The position numbers and the translations under genes are program-made. A stretch of DNA of 64,000 nucleotides from Methylobacterium nonmethylotrophicum (lineage in GTDB: Bacteria; Pseudomonadota; Alphaproteobacteria; Rhizobiales; Beijerinckiaceae). Shown one piece after another: positions 8,201-18,531 of the stretch. Within the stretch, counting starts at the first letter, position 1. Each line of letters begins with the position of its first letter. Where the stretch lies: assembly GCF_004745635.1 (NCBI RefSeq), contig NZ_SRLB01000021.1, positions 54,027 through 118,026 of the forward strand. Reading direction: 5' to 3'. Under the pieces are notes generated by a model. It made no database searches, was not told the DNA's origin, and was given only the letters and a program-made list of their open reading frames with translations.

Positions 8201-10660
8201 ATGACGGACGCCTTCGCGTTCCTGCCGCCCGAAAGCCCGATGAGCGGGGAAATCCGGGCGCTCGACTGGTCGGCCACCCCGCTGGGGCCTCCCGAAAGCT
8301 GGCCTTCCACCCTGCGCGGCACGCTCTCCCTGATGCTGGCCTGCCCGACGGCGATGTTCCTCGCCTGGGGGCCGGACCTGCTCTGCTTCTACAACGACGC
8401 CTACCGGCCGCTCCTCGGCTACCGGGCCGAGACCGCACTGGGCCGCCCCTTCCGCCAAGTCTGGGCCAGCATCTGGGACGAGATCGGCCCGCTCGTCGAC
8501 GCCACCCTCGCGGGGCAGAGCCAGACGCTCACCGACGTCATGCTCGACCTCTCGCGCCAGGGCGTGCCGGAGGAGAGCTGGTGGTCCTTCACCTACTCGC
8601 CCGTGCGGGACGAGGCCGGGGCGATCAACGGCCTGTTCTGCGTCACCGCCGAGACCACGTCCCGCGTCGTCAACGAGGCGCGCCTGCGCGAGAGCGAGGA
8701 CCATTTCCGGCACACGGTCGAGCTCAACCCGCAGGTGCCCTGGACCTGCGACCCGGAGGGCAACATCACCTCGTACTCGAACCGCTGGCTCGCGCTCACC
8801 GGGCAGGCGCCGGGTGAGCCGGACGGCAGCGGCTGGGCCAAGGCGCTGCATCCCGACGACGTGCCTTGGACCATGACGGTGTTCTCGCAGAACCTCGCCT
8901 CGGGCGAGCCGGTCGACATCGACTACCGCATCCGCGTCGCCGCCACCGGCGAGTACCGGTGGATGCGGGCCCGGGCCTTGCCGCGGCGCAACGAGGCCGG
9001 CGCCATCATCCGCTGGTACGGCGTCGTCGAGGACGTGCACGACCGCAAGCTCGCCGAGGAGCGGCTGCGCGAGAGCAACGAGACGCTGGAGCGCCGCGTC
9101 TCCGCGGCGCTCGCCCAGCGCAAGCTCTGGGCCGACGTGTTCGAGACCACCGACGCCCTCGTCGCCGCCCTCGACCTCGACTACCGGGTGCTCGCGGTCA
9201 ACCGCGCCTACGCGGACGAGTTCGAGAGCCTCTACGGCCTGCGCCCGCGGGTGGGCGACCGCCTCCTCGACCTCCTCGACGCCCATCCGGCGCAGCGGGA
9301 GGCGGCGCGGGCGGTCTGGTCCCGGGCGCTGGCCGGCGAGGAATTCACCCTCGTGGAGGAGTTCGGCGACCCGGAGCACCGGCGGCCCATCTTTGAGCTG
9401 AAGTTCACCACCCTGCGGGATTCGGCCGGGCGCCGGATCGGCGCCTTCCAGTACGCCCTCGACGTGACCCCGCGCCTGCGCAGCCAGGAGCAGCTGGCGC
9501 GGGCCGAGGAGGCCTTGCGCCACGCCCAGAAGATGGAGGCGGTCGGGCAGCTGACCGGCGGGGTGGCGCACGACTTCAACAACATGCTGACCATCATCCG
9601 CTCGTCGGTCGAGTTCCTGCGCCGGCCGAGCCTGCCGGAGGCGCGCCGCACCCGCTACCTCGAGGCCGTGTCCGACACGGTCGACCGCGCCGCCCGGCTG
9701 ACGAGCCAGCTCCTCTCCTTCGCGCGGCGCCAGCCGCTCAAGCCGGAGGTGTTCGACCTCGGCGAGCGCCTGCGCGCGGTGGCCGACATGCTGAACGCCG
9801 TGACCGGCGCCCGAATCCGCATCGTCACCGAGATCCCGCACGCCCCCTGCCACGTGCGGGTCGACCCGAGCCAGTTCGAGACGGCGCTGGTCAACCTGGC
9901 GGTGAACGCCCGCGACGCCATGACGGGTGAAGGGACGCTGGCCCTCGGGCTCGCCTGCGACCGGCCGCTGCCCTCGATCCGCGGGCATGCCGGCGCGCCC
10001 GGCCCCTTCGCGGCCCTGTCGGTCAGCGACGAGGGCGCCGGCATCGCGCCGGAGTTCCTGGCACGGATCTTCGAGCCGTTCTTCACCACCAAGGAGGTGG
10101 GCAAGGGCACGGGTCTCGGCCTCTCCCAGGTCATCGGCTTCGCCAAGCAGTCGGGCGGCGACGTCGACGTGGCGAGCGACGTCGGCCGCGGCACGGTCTT
10201 CACGCTGTACCTGCCCCAGGTCGATCCGCCGGCGCCGGAGGACGCGACCGGGACCGACGCCCCCGAGCCGGAGGCCGGCGAGCGCGGGCTGCGGGTCCTC
10301 GTGGTCGAGGACAACCTCGAGGTCGGGCGCTTCTGCACCCAGATCCTCGAGGATCTCGGCCACGCGACCGTCTGGGCGCACAACGCGGAGGCGGCCCTGT
10401 CCGAGCTGGAGCAGGCGCCCGTCCGGTTCGACGCGGTGTTCTCCGACGTGGTCATGCCGGGCATGGGCGGGGTCGCGCTCGCCCGCCGGCTGCGGGTCGA
10501 GCATCCGGACCTCCCGGTGATCCTGACGACCGGTTACAGCGACGTGCTGGCCCGCGACGACGCCCACGGCTTCGAGCTGGTGCGCAAGCCCTACGCGGCC
10601 GACCAGGTGGCCCGGGCGCTCCGGCGCGTCCTGGCGCGGCGGCGGCCCGCCTCGTCGTGA
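8201..10660 (+). CDS. PAS-containing hybrid sensor histidine kinase with C-terminal receiver
   Basis: 819 residues from the ATG at 8201. An N-terminal PAS-like region (~15-160, LDWSATPLGPPESWPSTLRG), a PAS_3/PAC domain (~165-290, ending IRWYGVVEDVHDRKLAEERL) and a third PAS (~305-430) precede a HisKA domain with phospho-His in GQLTGGVAHDFNNML (~residue 455). An HATPase follows (~545-670, DEGAGIAPEFLARIFEPFFT) and a receiver (~697-815, RVLVVEDN ... DAVFSDVVMPGMGG, conserved Lys in VRKPY). No membrane segment. No HPt or output regulator lies nearby, so its downstream partner is unknown. Confidence 0.9.
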   Translation: MTDAFAFLPPESPMSGEIRALDWSATPLGPPESWPSTLRGTLSLMLACPTAMFLAWGPDLLCFYNDAYRPLLGYRAETALGRPFRQVWASIWDEIGPLVDATLAGQSQTLTDVMLDLSRQGVPEESWWSFTYSPVRDEAGAINGLFCVTAETTSRVVNEARLRESEDHFRHTVELNPQVPWTCDPEGNITSYSNRWLALTGQAPGEPDGSGWAKALHPDDVPWTMTVFSQNLASGEPVDIDYRIRVAATGEYRWMRARALPRRNEAGAIIRWYGVVEDVHDRKLAEERLRESNETLERRVSAALAQRKLWADVFETTDALVAALDLDYRVLAVNRAYADEFESLYGLRPRVGDRLLDLLDAHPAQREAARAVWSRALAGEEFTLVEEFGDPEHRRPIFELKFTTLRDSAGRRIGAFQYALDVTPRLRSQEQLARAEEALRHAQKMEAVGQLTGGVAHDFNNMLTIIRSSVEFLRRPSLPEARRTRYLEAVSDTVDRAARLTSQLLSFARRQPLKPEVFDLGERLRAVADMLNAVTGARIRIVTEIPHAPCHVRVDPSQFETALVNLAVNARDAMTGEGTLALGLACDRPLPSIRGHAGAPGPFAALSVSDEGAGIAPEFLARIFEPFFTTKEVGKGTGLGLSQVIGFAKQSGGDVDVASDVGRGTVFTLYLPQVDPPAPEDATGTDAPEPEAGERGLRVLVVEDNLEVGRFCTQILEDLGHATVWAHNAEAALSELEQAPVRFDAVFSDVVMPGMGGVALARRLRVEHPDLPVILTTGYSDVLARDDAHGFELVRKPYAADQVARALRRVLARRRPASS

Positions 10661-10801
10661 GGGTGCGGCCGGGCGCGGGATCCGGCCCGTCCGCGGCGCC
10701 GGGTGGCCGACGATGCCGGCGGAGGGCTCCCGGCGAACGCGAAGCCGCGGGCGGCCGGCGCCGGCCGCCGCACGCAGGTTCGCGCTCGCGGGCGCCCCGG
10801 T

Positions 10802-11800
10802 TCAGGCTCCCTGCAGGCTGTAGACCGCCGCCATGGCGCCGGCCGGATAACGCAATCCGGACGCCGCGCCCGCCGGAACGGCGGCCGAGATGCGGGCGAC
10901 GTCGTCCGGCGTCAGCGCGACCCGGAAGGCACCGAGGTTCTCCTCCATCCTGGCGGCGTAGCGCGTGCCCGGGATGGCCACCACGTCGTCGCCCTGCGCC
11001 AGCAGCCAGGCGAGGGTCAGCTGCGCCGGGGTGCAGCCCTTCTCGCGGGCGATCGCCTCCACCCTCGCGACGAGGCTGCGGTTGGCGGCGAAGTTCTCCT
11101 CCTGGAAGCGCGGATGCGCGGCACGCCGGCCGTCGACCTGCGAGAGGTCCTGGATGGCCCCGGTGAGGAAGCCGCGTCCCAGCGGGCTGTAGGCGACGAA
11201 GCCGATCCCGAGCGCGCGGGTGGTCGCCCGGGTCTCGTCCGCCTCCCGGCGGTAGAGCAGCGAGAACTCGGTCTGCACGGCGGTGATCGGGTGCACGGCG
11301 TGCGCCCGGCGGATCGTGTCGGGCGAGGCCTCGCTCAACCCGAGGAAGCGCACCTTTCCCTGTTCGACCAGCCGCTTCATCGCCCCGACCGTGTCCTCGA
11401 TCGGCACGTTCGGGTCCACCCGATGCTGATAGTAGAGGTCGATCACCTCGACCCCGAGGCGCCGCAGCGAGGCCTCGCAGGCCTGCTGCACGTAGGCCGG
11501 CGTCCCGTTCACCCCGTTCGGCCCGGCCGGATTGCGGGTCTGGCCGAACTTGGTCGCGAGGACGACCTTGTCGCGAAGGCCCGTCAGCGCGCGGCCGAGC
11601 ACCTCTTCGTTCTGCCCCCAGCCATACATGTCGGCGCTGTCGAGCAGGGTGATGCCGCGTTCGACGGATCTCCGGACGAGGTCGATCGACGCCGCCTCGT
11701 CCGCCTCCCCGTAGACGCCCGAGAGCGACATGCACCCGAGGCCGATGGCGGAGACGGAGGGGCCGGCAGTGCCGAGGCGGCGATGTGGCAGGGCAGTCAT
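10802..11800 (-). CDS. Aldo/keto reductase
   Basis: 332 residues, the usual length for AKR-family NADPH-dependent oxidoreductases. Seen: LGTAGPSVSAIGLGCMSLSG at the N-terminus, the catalytic Asp-Tyr in LLDSADMYGWGQNEE, the Lys in VLATKFG, the His in DLYYQHRVDPNVP, and the C-terminal NADP-binding VAIPGTRYAARMEENLGA. Start at the ATG at 11800; a 28-residue upstream extension has no family counterpart. Substrate cannot be predicted. It is co-oriented with a sulfonate-type binding protein 111 bp upstream but a functional link is not evident. Confidence 0.92.
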   Translation of the reverse strand: MTALPHRRLGTAGPSVSAIGLGCMSLSGVYGEADEAASIDLVRRSVERGITLLDSADMYGWGQNEEVLGRALTGLRDKVVLATKFGQTRNPAGPNGVNGTPAYVQQACEASLRRLGVEVIDLYYQHRVDPNVPIEDTVGAMKRLVEQGKVRFLGLSEASPDTIRRAHAVHPITAVQTEFSLLYRREADETRATTRALGIGFVAYSPLGRGFLTGAIQDLSQVDGRRAAHPRFQEENFAANRSLVARVEAIAREKGCTPAQLTLAWLLAQGDDVVAIPGTRYAARMEENLGAFRVALTPDDVARISAAVPAGAASGLRYPAGAMAAVYSLQGA

Positions 11801-11911
11801 GGGCGTCTCCGGTGGCTGGTCCGGTTCAGATAGGGCATCCGCGACGCCGCCGGTGCGACATGAGCCGGGGTTCTCTCGCCGCATCCTCTCCGTCGGAGAC
11901 CGGCCTCCCCT

Positions 11912-12859
11912 CTACGAGCGCGTCTGCCGGATGGCGTCCGCCACCTGGATCGGCCGCGGGAGCAGCCCGAGGCGCAGGAACGTGTCGGCGATGCGCTGCT
12001 GCCCGGCGACGACCTCCGGCCCGAGCGGAACGACGCCCCAGCTCTGGCGGGCGAGCGCTTTGGCCAGGATCGGCACCGGCATGCCGACCGCGGGGCTGAG
12101 CTCGCGCGCCGCCGCCTCGGTCACCCCGTTGGTCTCGCGGTCGACGACGGCGATCGCCGCCAGCACGGCGTCGATGGCCTGGGGCTGCGACTCGGTGAAC
12201 GCGCGCTCGCCGACGTAGAACTGGTGGTTGGCCGCGAGCCCCGTCGCGTCCTGGAGGATGCGGGCGCCGCTCGACACCTCGACGGCCGCCAGGAACGGAT
12301 CCCAGATCACCCAGGCATCGACCGAGCCGCCGTCGAACGCCGCCCGTCCGTCGGCCGGCGCCAGGAAGACCGTCTGGACGTCGGCATAGGCGAGACCGGC
12401 CTCCTCCAGGGCGCGCACGAGGAGGTAATGGACGTTCGAGCCCTTGTTGAGCGCGACCTTCCTGCCCTTCAGGTCGGCGACCGTGCGGATCGGGCTGTCC
12501 TTCTGGACGACGATCGCCTCGCTCTTCGGTGCGGGCGGCTCGTGGGCGAGATAGACCAGGGGCGCGCCCGCGCCCTGCGCGAAGATCGGCGGCGTCTCGC
12601 CGACGACGCCGACATCGACGGCCTTGGCGTTGAGCGCCTCGAGCAGCTGCGGCCCGCCCGGGAATTCCCGCCACTCGGCCCGGAACCCGAGAGGCTTGAG
12701 CGCCGCGTCGAGGCTGCCGCGCGCCTTCAGCAGCAGCATGGTGCCGTATTTCTGGTAGCCGACCCGCAGCACGCGGTCGGCCCGCGCCGGGCCGCTCGCC
12801 GCGAGCGCAGCGAGGGACGCCGTCGTGCCGGCGGCGAAGGAACGCCTGGTGAGCGTCAT
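11912..12859 (-). CDS. Aliphatic sulfonate/nitrate-type ABC transporter substrate-binding protein
   Basis: 315 residues. The N-terminus is a Tat-like or Sec signal (MTLTRRSFAAGTTASLAALA, cleaved near ARA). The mature part begins LRVGYQKYGTMLLLKARGSL and contains DVGVVGETPPIFAQGAG and VALNKGSNVHYLL, typical of SsuA/NrtA family binding proteins. The cognate permease and ATPase are not in the window. Because an organosulfur locus starts 5 kb away, a role in organosulfonate uptake is plausible. Start at the ATG at 12859, which begins the signal peptide. Confidence 0.87.
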   Translation of the reverse strand: MTLTRRSFAAGTTASLAALAASGPARADRVLRVGYQKYGTMLLLKARGSLDAALKPLGFRAEWREFPGGPQLLEALNAKAVDVGVVGETPPIFAQGAGAPLVYLAHEPPAPKSEAIVVQKDSPIRTVADLKGRKVALNKGSNVHYLLVRALEEAGLAYADVQTVFLAPADGRAAFDGGSVDAWVIWDPFLAAVEVSSGARILQDATGLAANHQFYVGERAFTESQPQAIDAVLAAIAVVDRETNGVTEAAARELSPAVGMPVPILAKALARQSWGVVPLGPEVVAGQQRIADTFLRLGLLPRPIQVADAIRQTRS

Positions 12860-13773
12860 GACAGGAAGCCTGCGATCTCTGGAGGGAAAGGGACGATGGC
12901 AGCCATCGGCCCCAGGGCGCCGGCGCCCCGGATCCGCGGCGAGGCGATGGTCGTGATGCCGGGGCTCGCGATGCGGCGGCGGTGGGGCGTGATCCGCCAG
13001 CGGCTCACGCCGAGCGAGAAGGGACGCGCTCAGCCGATCTGGCCGTCGATGTCGAACTGCTTGGCGGCCACCAGGCTCTGCGAGGTCTGCCGATCCTCCC
13101 CGCCGGCCGCCGCGGGACATGCGGTCTCCCGACCGGCGTCGCTCCGGCTGCCGGCCGCTCCGCGCGGGGCGGCATCGCCGAGTCCGCGCCCGCCGATGCT
13201 CCTGCCCGGTGCCGCCGGATCCGGGCGTCCGGAAGCCTGGCGGGACGGCTGACGTGGCCACAGTCTCATCGTTGGTATCCCCTGCCGAGATCAGGACATT
13301 CAGAACAGCGCCTGGTTTCGAGCGCCATATCAATGATAAGATCAATATAATACGCAAGTCGATAGCTATTTATTGCTGCAAGAGGGCGAATCCGGAGGAC
13401 GATCTTGTTGCCGTGCCAGCCTTCCGGGCATTGGCTTTCCGCAACGGCGCCGGCGCCCGCCGGACGCGCCGCGCTGCCCCGGCCCCGCCGTCGCGGCCGC
13501 CCCCCGCCCCGATCCGAACCGGAACCGGGAGAGCCCGCCCCGGTGAATGCTTCCGCATGCGCGTCTAGGGGACGCGCCTGGCGGGCGGGCCGAGCGGGCG
13601 CGTCGCGGAAATTCTTCTCGGTCCGCCCACCGGCGCAGTCCGCTCGTCTCCGCCGCTTCGTTCTTTAAAAAGAACAATCTCGTTGACTTGGCGAACGGCT
13701 CCAGACACCCTTGGGCCATCGGATGCGGCCCCCGACGCGCCCGTCCGATCCCCACAACCAGGAGGCTCCACCG
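12860..13773. other. Long intergenic region between the binding-protein gene and groES
   Basis: 914 bp. The left two-thirds is GC-rich. It includes a 79-residue minus-strand frame (13030-13269, ending SLVAAKQFDIDGQIG) that is low-complexity and only weakly protein-like. At 13310-13385 a distinctly AT-rich stretch (TGATAAGATCAATATAATACG) looks like a promoter region, most likely for the minus-strand sulfonate-type gene. The right end carries the groESL leader. No CIRCE element, tRNA or small RNA was recognised. Confidence 0.4.
13660..13675. promoter_or_regulatory. Inverted repeat in the groES leader
   Basis: GTTCTT-TAAA-AAGAAC: a perfect 6-bp inverted repeat with a 4-base AT centre, about 100 bp upstream of groES and just before TTGACTTGGCG, a possible -35. 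It is not the CIRCE operator of HrcA-controlled chaperonins. It could be an operator or part of the promoter of this groESL copy. Confidence 0.35.
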
Positions 13774-14064
13774 ATGGCCTTTCGGCCCCTGCATGACCGC
13801 GTGCTGCTGCGCCGCCTCGACGGCGAGGAGAAGACCAAGGGCGGCATCATCATTCCCGACACCGCCAAGGAGAAGCCGCAGGAGGGCGAGGTCGTCGCCG
13901 TCGGCCCGGGCGCCCGCGACGACCAGGGCGCGCCGACGCCCCTCGACGTGAAGGCCGGCGACCGGGTGCTGTTCGGCAAGTGGTCCGGCACCGAGGTCAA
14001 GATCGACGGCGAGGACCTGCTGATCCTCAAGGAAGCCGACATCCTCGGCGTGATCGCGGCCTGA
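13774..14064 (+). CDS. groES: Co-chaperonin GroES
   Basis: 96 residues, canonical length. Forms the heptameric lid of the GroEL chamber in the cytosol. Seen: MAFRPLHDRVLLRRLDGEEK, the mobile-loop sequence TKGGIIIPDTAKEKPQEGEV, VGPGARD, and the C-terminal VLFGKWSGTEVKIDGEDLL. Start at the ATG at 13774, 10 bases after AGGAGG. It is 30 bp upstream of groEL and forms an operon with it. Confidence 0.97.
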   Translation: MAFRPLHDRVLLRRLDGEEKTKGGIIIPDTAKEKPQEGEVVAVGPGARDDQGAPTPLDVKAGDRVLFGKWSGTEVKIDGEDLLILKEADILGVIAA

Positions 14065-14094
14065 CGAAAGACCACAATCAAGAGGACGAAACTC

Positions 14095-15717
<1,623 letters not shown>

Positions 15718-15730
15718 CCGCCGACCCCGC

Positions 15731-15782
15731 GCCCCCCGGGGGGCTCCGACCCCGGGGTGCCCCGGAGGCTCCGACCCCGGGG
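15731..15782 (+). terminator. GC palindrome and direct repeat after groEL
   Basis: Fourteen bases after groEL stops there is a perfect 14-bp palindrome (15731-15744, GCCCCCCGGGGGGC), overlapped by two copies of GGCTCCGACCCCGGGG (15742-15757 and 15767-15782, 25-bp period). The structure would fold strongly and could end or attenuate groESL transcription. There is no U-tract, so intrinsic termination is uncertain. Confidence 0.45.
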
Positions 15783-15814
15783 CGCGTCCCTCCGTCCCAT
15801 GCTCCAGGATCGCC

Positions 15815-15940
15815 ATGCCGAGGCAACAGGACCCGACCGTGCCGTTCCATCCCTCCGAGCCGAGCCCCGGGCTCGTCACGGTGGCCCTCTGCGTCACGCT
15901 GATCCTCGCCGCGTTCACGTTCCTCATGCGCGCGGCCTGA
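15815..15940 (+). CDS. Small single-span membrane protein (41 residues)
   Basis: Short gene with a soluble N-terminus (MPRQQDPTVPFHPSEPSPGL) and one hydrophobic segment (LVTVALCVTLILAAFTFLM) followed by RAA and the stop. It fits the gap between groEL and the oxidoreductase, whose start lies 13 bases downstream, so both may be co-transcribed. GC-rich third positions and the clean hydrophobic run support coding. Function unknown; the coding call itself is moderately sure. Confidence 0.55.
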   Translation: MPRQQDPTVPFHPSEPSPGLVTVALCVTLILAAFTFLMRAA

Positions 15941-15953
15941 CGGGGTCGTGGCG

Positions 15954-17333
15954 ATGAACCCCGTCATCGCGGTCGTCGGCGCCGGCTTCAGCGGCAGCAT
16001 GGCGGCGCTCCACCTGCTGTCCGCCCTGCCCCGGCCCTGGTCGGTGCTGCTGTGCGAGAGGGCCGGGAGCTTCGGGCGCGGGCTCGCCTACGGCACCGAC
16101 GCCCCCGCCCACCTGCTCAACCTGCGCGCCGCCAACATGAGCGCCTATCCGGACCAGCCGGAGCATTTCTCCGCCTGGCTCGCGGCGCTGCCGGAGGACG
16201 ACCGCTCAGGAATCGTGGCGATGCCGGCCGGCACCTTCGCGCCGCGCGCGCTCTACGGCCGCTACCTCGCCGAACTCCTCACGCAAGGGGTCGTGGCCGA
16301 GGGCGCGCCGCGGCTCCACCTCGTCCACGACGCCGTCACCGACCTCGTCCCGGTGGCGGACGGCTACTCCTTGCGCACCGAGGGCGGTGCGGCCTATTCG
16401 GTCGCCGGCGCGGTGCTCGCCATGGGCAACCTCACGGGCCCGGGTGCGCCGCCCAGCCGCCACCGCCTCGACCCGTGGCGGCCGGAGGCGTTCGGCCGGC
16501 TGCACCCGGATCGGCCGGTGCTGGTCGTCGGCACCGGGCTCACCATGGTGGACGCGGTCGCGTCCTTACGCGGCCGGGGTTTTTCCGGCCGGATCGTCGC
16601 CCTGTCGCGCCGCGGCCTGGTGCCGAGCGTCCACGCGCCGACGCGGCCCTGGCCGGTGCCCGATCTCAGGGCGGACGACCTCGCCTCCCTCACCCGGCTG
16701 ACCCGGCGGATCCGGGCCGAGATCGCAACGGCGCGACGAGCGGGCCGTGACTGGCGCGACGTGATCGACGCGCTTCGCCCGATCATCGGCTATCTCTGGC
16801 GCAGCCTGCCGGGGCCTGAGCGGGCGCGCTTCCTGCGCCACCTGCGGCCGTTCTGGGACGTGCACCGCCACCGAGCCGCCCCGCCCGCGGCGGCGGCGAT
16901 CGCCGCCGAGATCGCGGCGGGCCGCCTCTCCGTGCGGGCCGGGCGCATCCTCGCCATCGCGGACGGGCCTGGCGGGGCTGCGGTGACGATCCGGCCCCGC
17001 CATGGCGGCGCGGACGAGACACTCGCCGCGCAGGGCATCGTCGACGCCACCGGGATCGGCCGCATCGACGAGACCGGGGACCCGCTGCTGCGCCGCCTCG
17101 TCCTGCGCGGCCTCGCGCGACCCGACGCGTTCGGTCTCGGCCTTGCGGCGGGCGACGACTACCGCCTGCGCGCCACCCGGCCGGGACGGCTCTGGACCCT
17201 TGGCCCGCTCCTGCGCGGCACGCTGTGGGAATGCGTCGCGGTGCCGGACATCCGCAGCCAGGCCGCCGAGGTCGCCGCCCTCGTCGCCACCGAGGTCGAC
17301 GGCCTGCCGGCGGCCCGCCGGCAGGCGGTCTGA
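15954..17333 (+). CDS. FAD/NAD(P)-binding oxidoreductase (NAD_binding_9 type)
   Basis: 459 residues from the ATG at 15954 (an in-frame GTG two codons upstream is the alternative). A dinucleotide-binding fold opens the protein (VIAVVGAGFSGSMAALHLLS). A second GxG nucleotide motif follows (PVLVVGTGLTMVDAVASLRG, ~residue 185), then DATGIGRIDETGDPLL and a C-terminal IRSQAAEVAALVATEV. This matches the uncharacterised FAD/NAD(P)-binding domain proteins found in many proteobacteria. Substrate is unknown. It lies upstream of the organosulfur island in the same direction but is separated by 500 bp with a strong hairpin. Confidence 0.82.
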   Translation: MNPVIAVVGAGFSGSMAALHLLSALPRPWSVLLCERAGSFGRGLAYGTDAPAHLLNLRAANMSAYPDQPEHFSAWLAALPEDDRSGIVAMPAGTFAPRALYGRYLAELLTQGVVAEGAPRLHLVHDAVTDLVPVADGYSLRTEGGAAYSVAGAVLAMGNLTGPGAPPSRHRLDPWRPEAFGRLHPDRPVLVVGTGLTMVDAVASLRGRGFSGRIVALSRRGLVPSVHAPTRPWPVPDLRADDLASLTRLTRRIRAEIATARRAGRDWRDVIDALRPIIGYLWRSLPGPERARFLRHLRPFWDVHRHRAAPPAAAAIAAEIAAGRLSVRAGRILAIADGPGGAAVTIRPRHGGADETLAAQGIVDATGIGRIDETGDPLLRRLVLRGLARPDAFGLGLAAGDDYRLRATRPGRLWTLGPLLRGTLWECVAVPDIRSQAAEVAALVATEVDGLPAARRQAV

Positions 17334-17377
17334 TCCGAGTTCCGCCTGATCTGTTCGAATAAAGATAAAGCGCGTCT

Positions 17378-17434
17378 CCCCTCTCCCACACCTTGCAGCG
17401 ATCCCGGGCTTGCCCGGGATCGCCTGGAGAGGGG
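17378..17434. repeat. REP-like element with embedded 10-bp hairpin, copy 1
   Basis: Outer arms CCCCTCTCC (17378-17386) and GGAGAGGGG (17426-17434) enclose a perfect stem-loop CGATCCCGGG-CTTG-CCCGGGATCG (17399-17422). The right flank (ATCCCGCGC) continues identity, in inverse orientation, with the element at 25913. The stem may also terminate transcription of the upstream oxidoreductase gene. Confidence 0.7.
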
Positions 17435-17708
17435 ATCCCGCGCTCTACTTTCACCGGATCAGATCAAGCGGACACGTGTGATCCGCCGCCGCCGATCGCC
17501 GCGACGCCCAGCCCCGCCTCTGCGCGAGGCGCGCCACCGCCGCCATCGCGCCCTCCGGACAGCGGCCCTTCCACGCGCAGCGGTACCGACGGCCCATTCG
17601 TTCTTCGAACCGGCCGCAAAAGAGAGATCGGTTTTATTGACGCGATCCACGATTCCGGTCGACTATCTGACTGAAATCGCATCGCGGGTGCAGATACAGA
17701 TCAGGCAT

Positions 17709-17720
17709 GATCGTGTCGTG
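17709..17720. promoter_or_regulatory. Motif shared by the two monooxygenase leaders, site 1
   Basis: GATCGTGTCGTG, the exact reverse complement of 20069-20080. It lies 70 bp downstream of a possible -35 (TTGACG at 17637) and 136 bp before the first acetyltransferase start. A shared operator for both transcription units is possible; no regulator gene is present in the island. Confidence 0.3.
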
Positions 17721-17747
17721 GAGAGGTGACATTCGCCTCGATGCACC

Positions 17748-17852
17748 ATGACGATCATCCAGATCGACCTGGCGCGGGCTGAATCCTTGCGGATAGCCGT
17801 GATCGTCGACGCCATCTTTCCGCCCTTCACCGTGGAGACATGCCTTGGCTGA
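17748..17852 (+). CDS. Possible 34-residue leader peptide overlapping the GNAT start
   Basis: ATG at 17748, stop at 17850-17852, overlapping the TTG start of the acetyltransferase gene by 8 bases. The peptide begins MTIIQIDLARAESLRIAVIV and ends TVETCLG, with a single Cys. The overlap would couple its translation to the downstream gene. No clear ribosome site precedes it; a chance frame is quite possible. Confidence 0.22.
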   Translation: MTIIQIDLARAESLRIAVIVDAIFPPFTVETCLG

Positions 17853-18465
17853 CGTCATCGTCCGATCGTCTCCCCTCGAGCCCGCCGCGCAAGTCCTCCT
17901 CGACGGGCTGGTGGCCGAGTATGACGGTCGATACGGCGCGGCGAGCCGTCCGGGCGGAGCCCGGGCCGAGATCCTGCGCTATCCCGCCGAGGCCTACCGC
18001 CCGCCCCTCGGCGACTTCCTGCTCGTGCTGCGCGACCGCGAGACCATCGCCGGCGGCGCGTTCATGAGCCACGACGACGCGACGGTGGAGCTCAAGCGCA
18101 TCTGGACCCGGCCCGACCTGCGCCGACAGGGGCTCGCGAAGCGCGTCGTCCAGGCACTTGAGGAGAGCGCGGCCCGGCTCGGCTACACGCGGGCCTACCT
18201 GACGACGGGCTTTCGCCAGCCTGAGGCGACGGCGCTCTACGCCTCCCTCGGCTACCGGCCGCTCTTCGACGTCGCGGCCGACCCGCTCCTGTACCGCTCC
18301 CTGCCGTTCGAGAAAGGGCTGGCTTCGGCCGTTCATCCTGCCACGCCGGCCTATCCGCCCGCCGCGTCCTTCGAGGCGGCGACCGCCCGGGTGAACGCCG
18401 TGAAGGCGGAGCAGGAGCGGACGCTCCTCGCCCGCATCGCGGCGCACCGGGCACGCGCCGCCTGA
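17845..18465 (+). CDS. GNAT-family N-acetyltransferase of the organosulfur island
   Basis: 206 residues from a TTG start at 17845; GGAGA ten bases upstream supports it. The acetyl-CoA-binding core is RIWTRPDLRRQGLAKRVVQA (motif A), followed by TRAYLTTGFRQPEATALYAS (motif B). It is a close paralogue of the GNAT gene at 22526, sharing the TTGFRQPEA segment and the SS/TTPL(E/D)P(A/R)AQ N-terminus. In Bacillus, GNAT enzymes beside flavin monooxygenases N-acetylate S-alkylcysteines before oxidative cleavage; that role is inferred here. The C-terminal ~30 residues are an extra Ala-rich helix absent from the paralogue. Confidence 0.82.
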   Translation: MADVIVRSSPLEPAAQVLLDGLVAEYDGRYGAASRPGGARAEILRYPAEAYRPPLGDFLLVLRDRETIAGGAFMSHDDATVELKRIWTRPDLRRQGLAKRVVQALEESAARLGYTRAYLTTGFRQPEATALYASLGYRPLFDVAADPLLYRSLPFEKGLASAVHPATPAYPPAASFEAATARVNAVKAEQERTLLARIAAHRARAA

Positions 18466-18531
18466 AACCGACCCGCCGTCGCGACGCCCCGCGGGACCGC
18501 GCGCGCCGGCGGGTGCCGCCTGGAACCCATC

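Larger units (their letters stand above)
17334..17844. other. Intergenic region upstream of the organosulfur island
   Basis: 511 bp. Contains a REP-like element (17378-17434), an AT-richer segment with a possible promoter TTGACG (17637) - 18 bp - GACTAT (17661), a 12-bp motif GATCGTGTCGTG (17709-17720) that recurs inverted before the MsnO8-type monooxygenase gene, and a 34-codon short frame (17748-17852) running into the first acetyltransferase gene. Confidence 0.5.

Noticed and set aside
13030..13269. 79-codon minus-strand frame as a gene
   Set aside because: Low complexity, no ribosome site and no recognisable family; kept only as a note in the intergenic entry.
13560..13773. CIRCE element or classical heat-shock promoter before groES
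   Set aside because: No TTAGCACTC-N9-GAGTGCTAA or near match was found; only an unrelated AT-centred palindrome is present.
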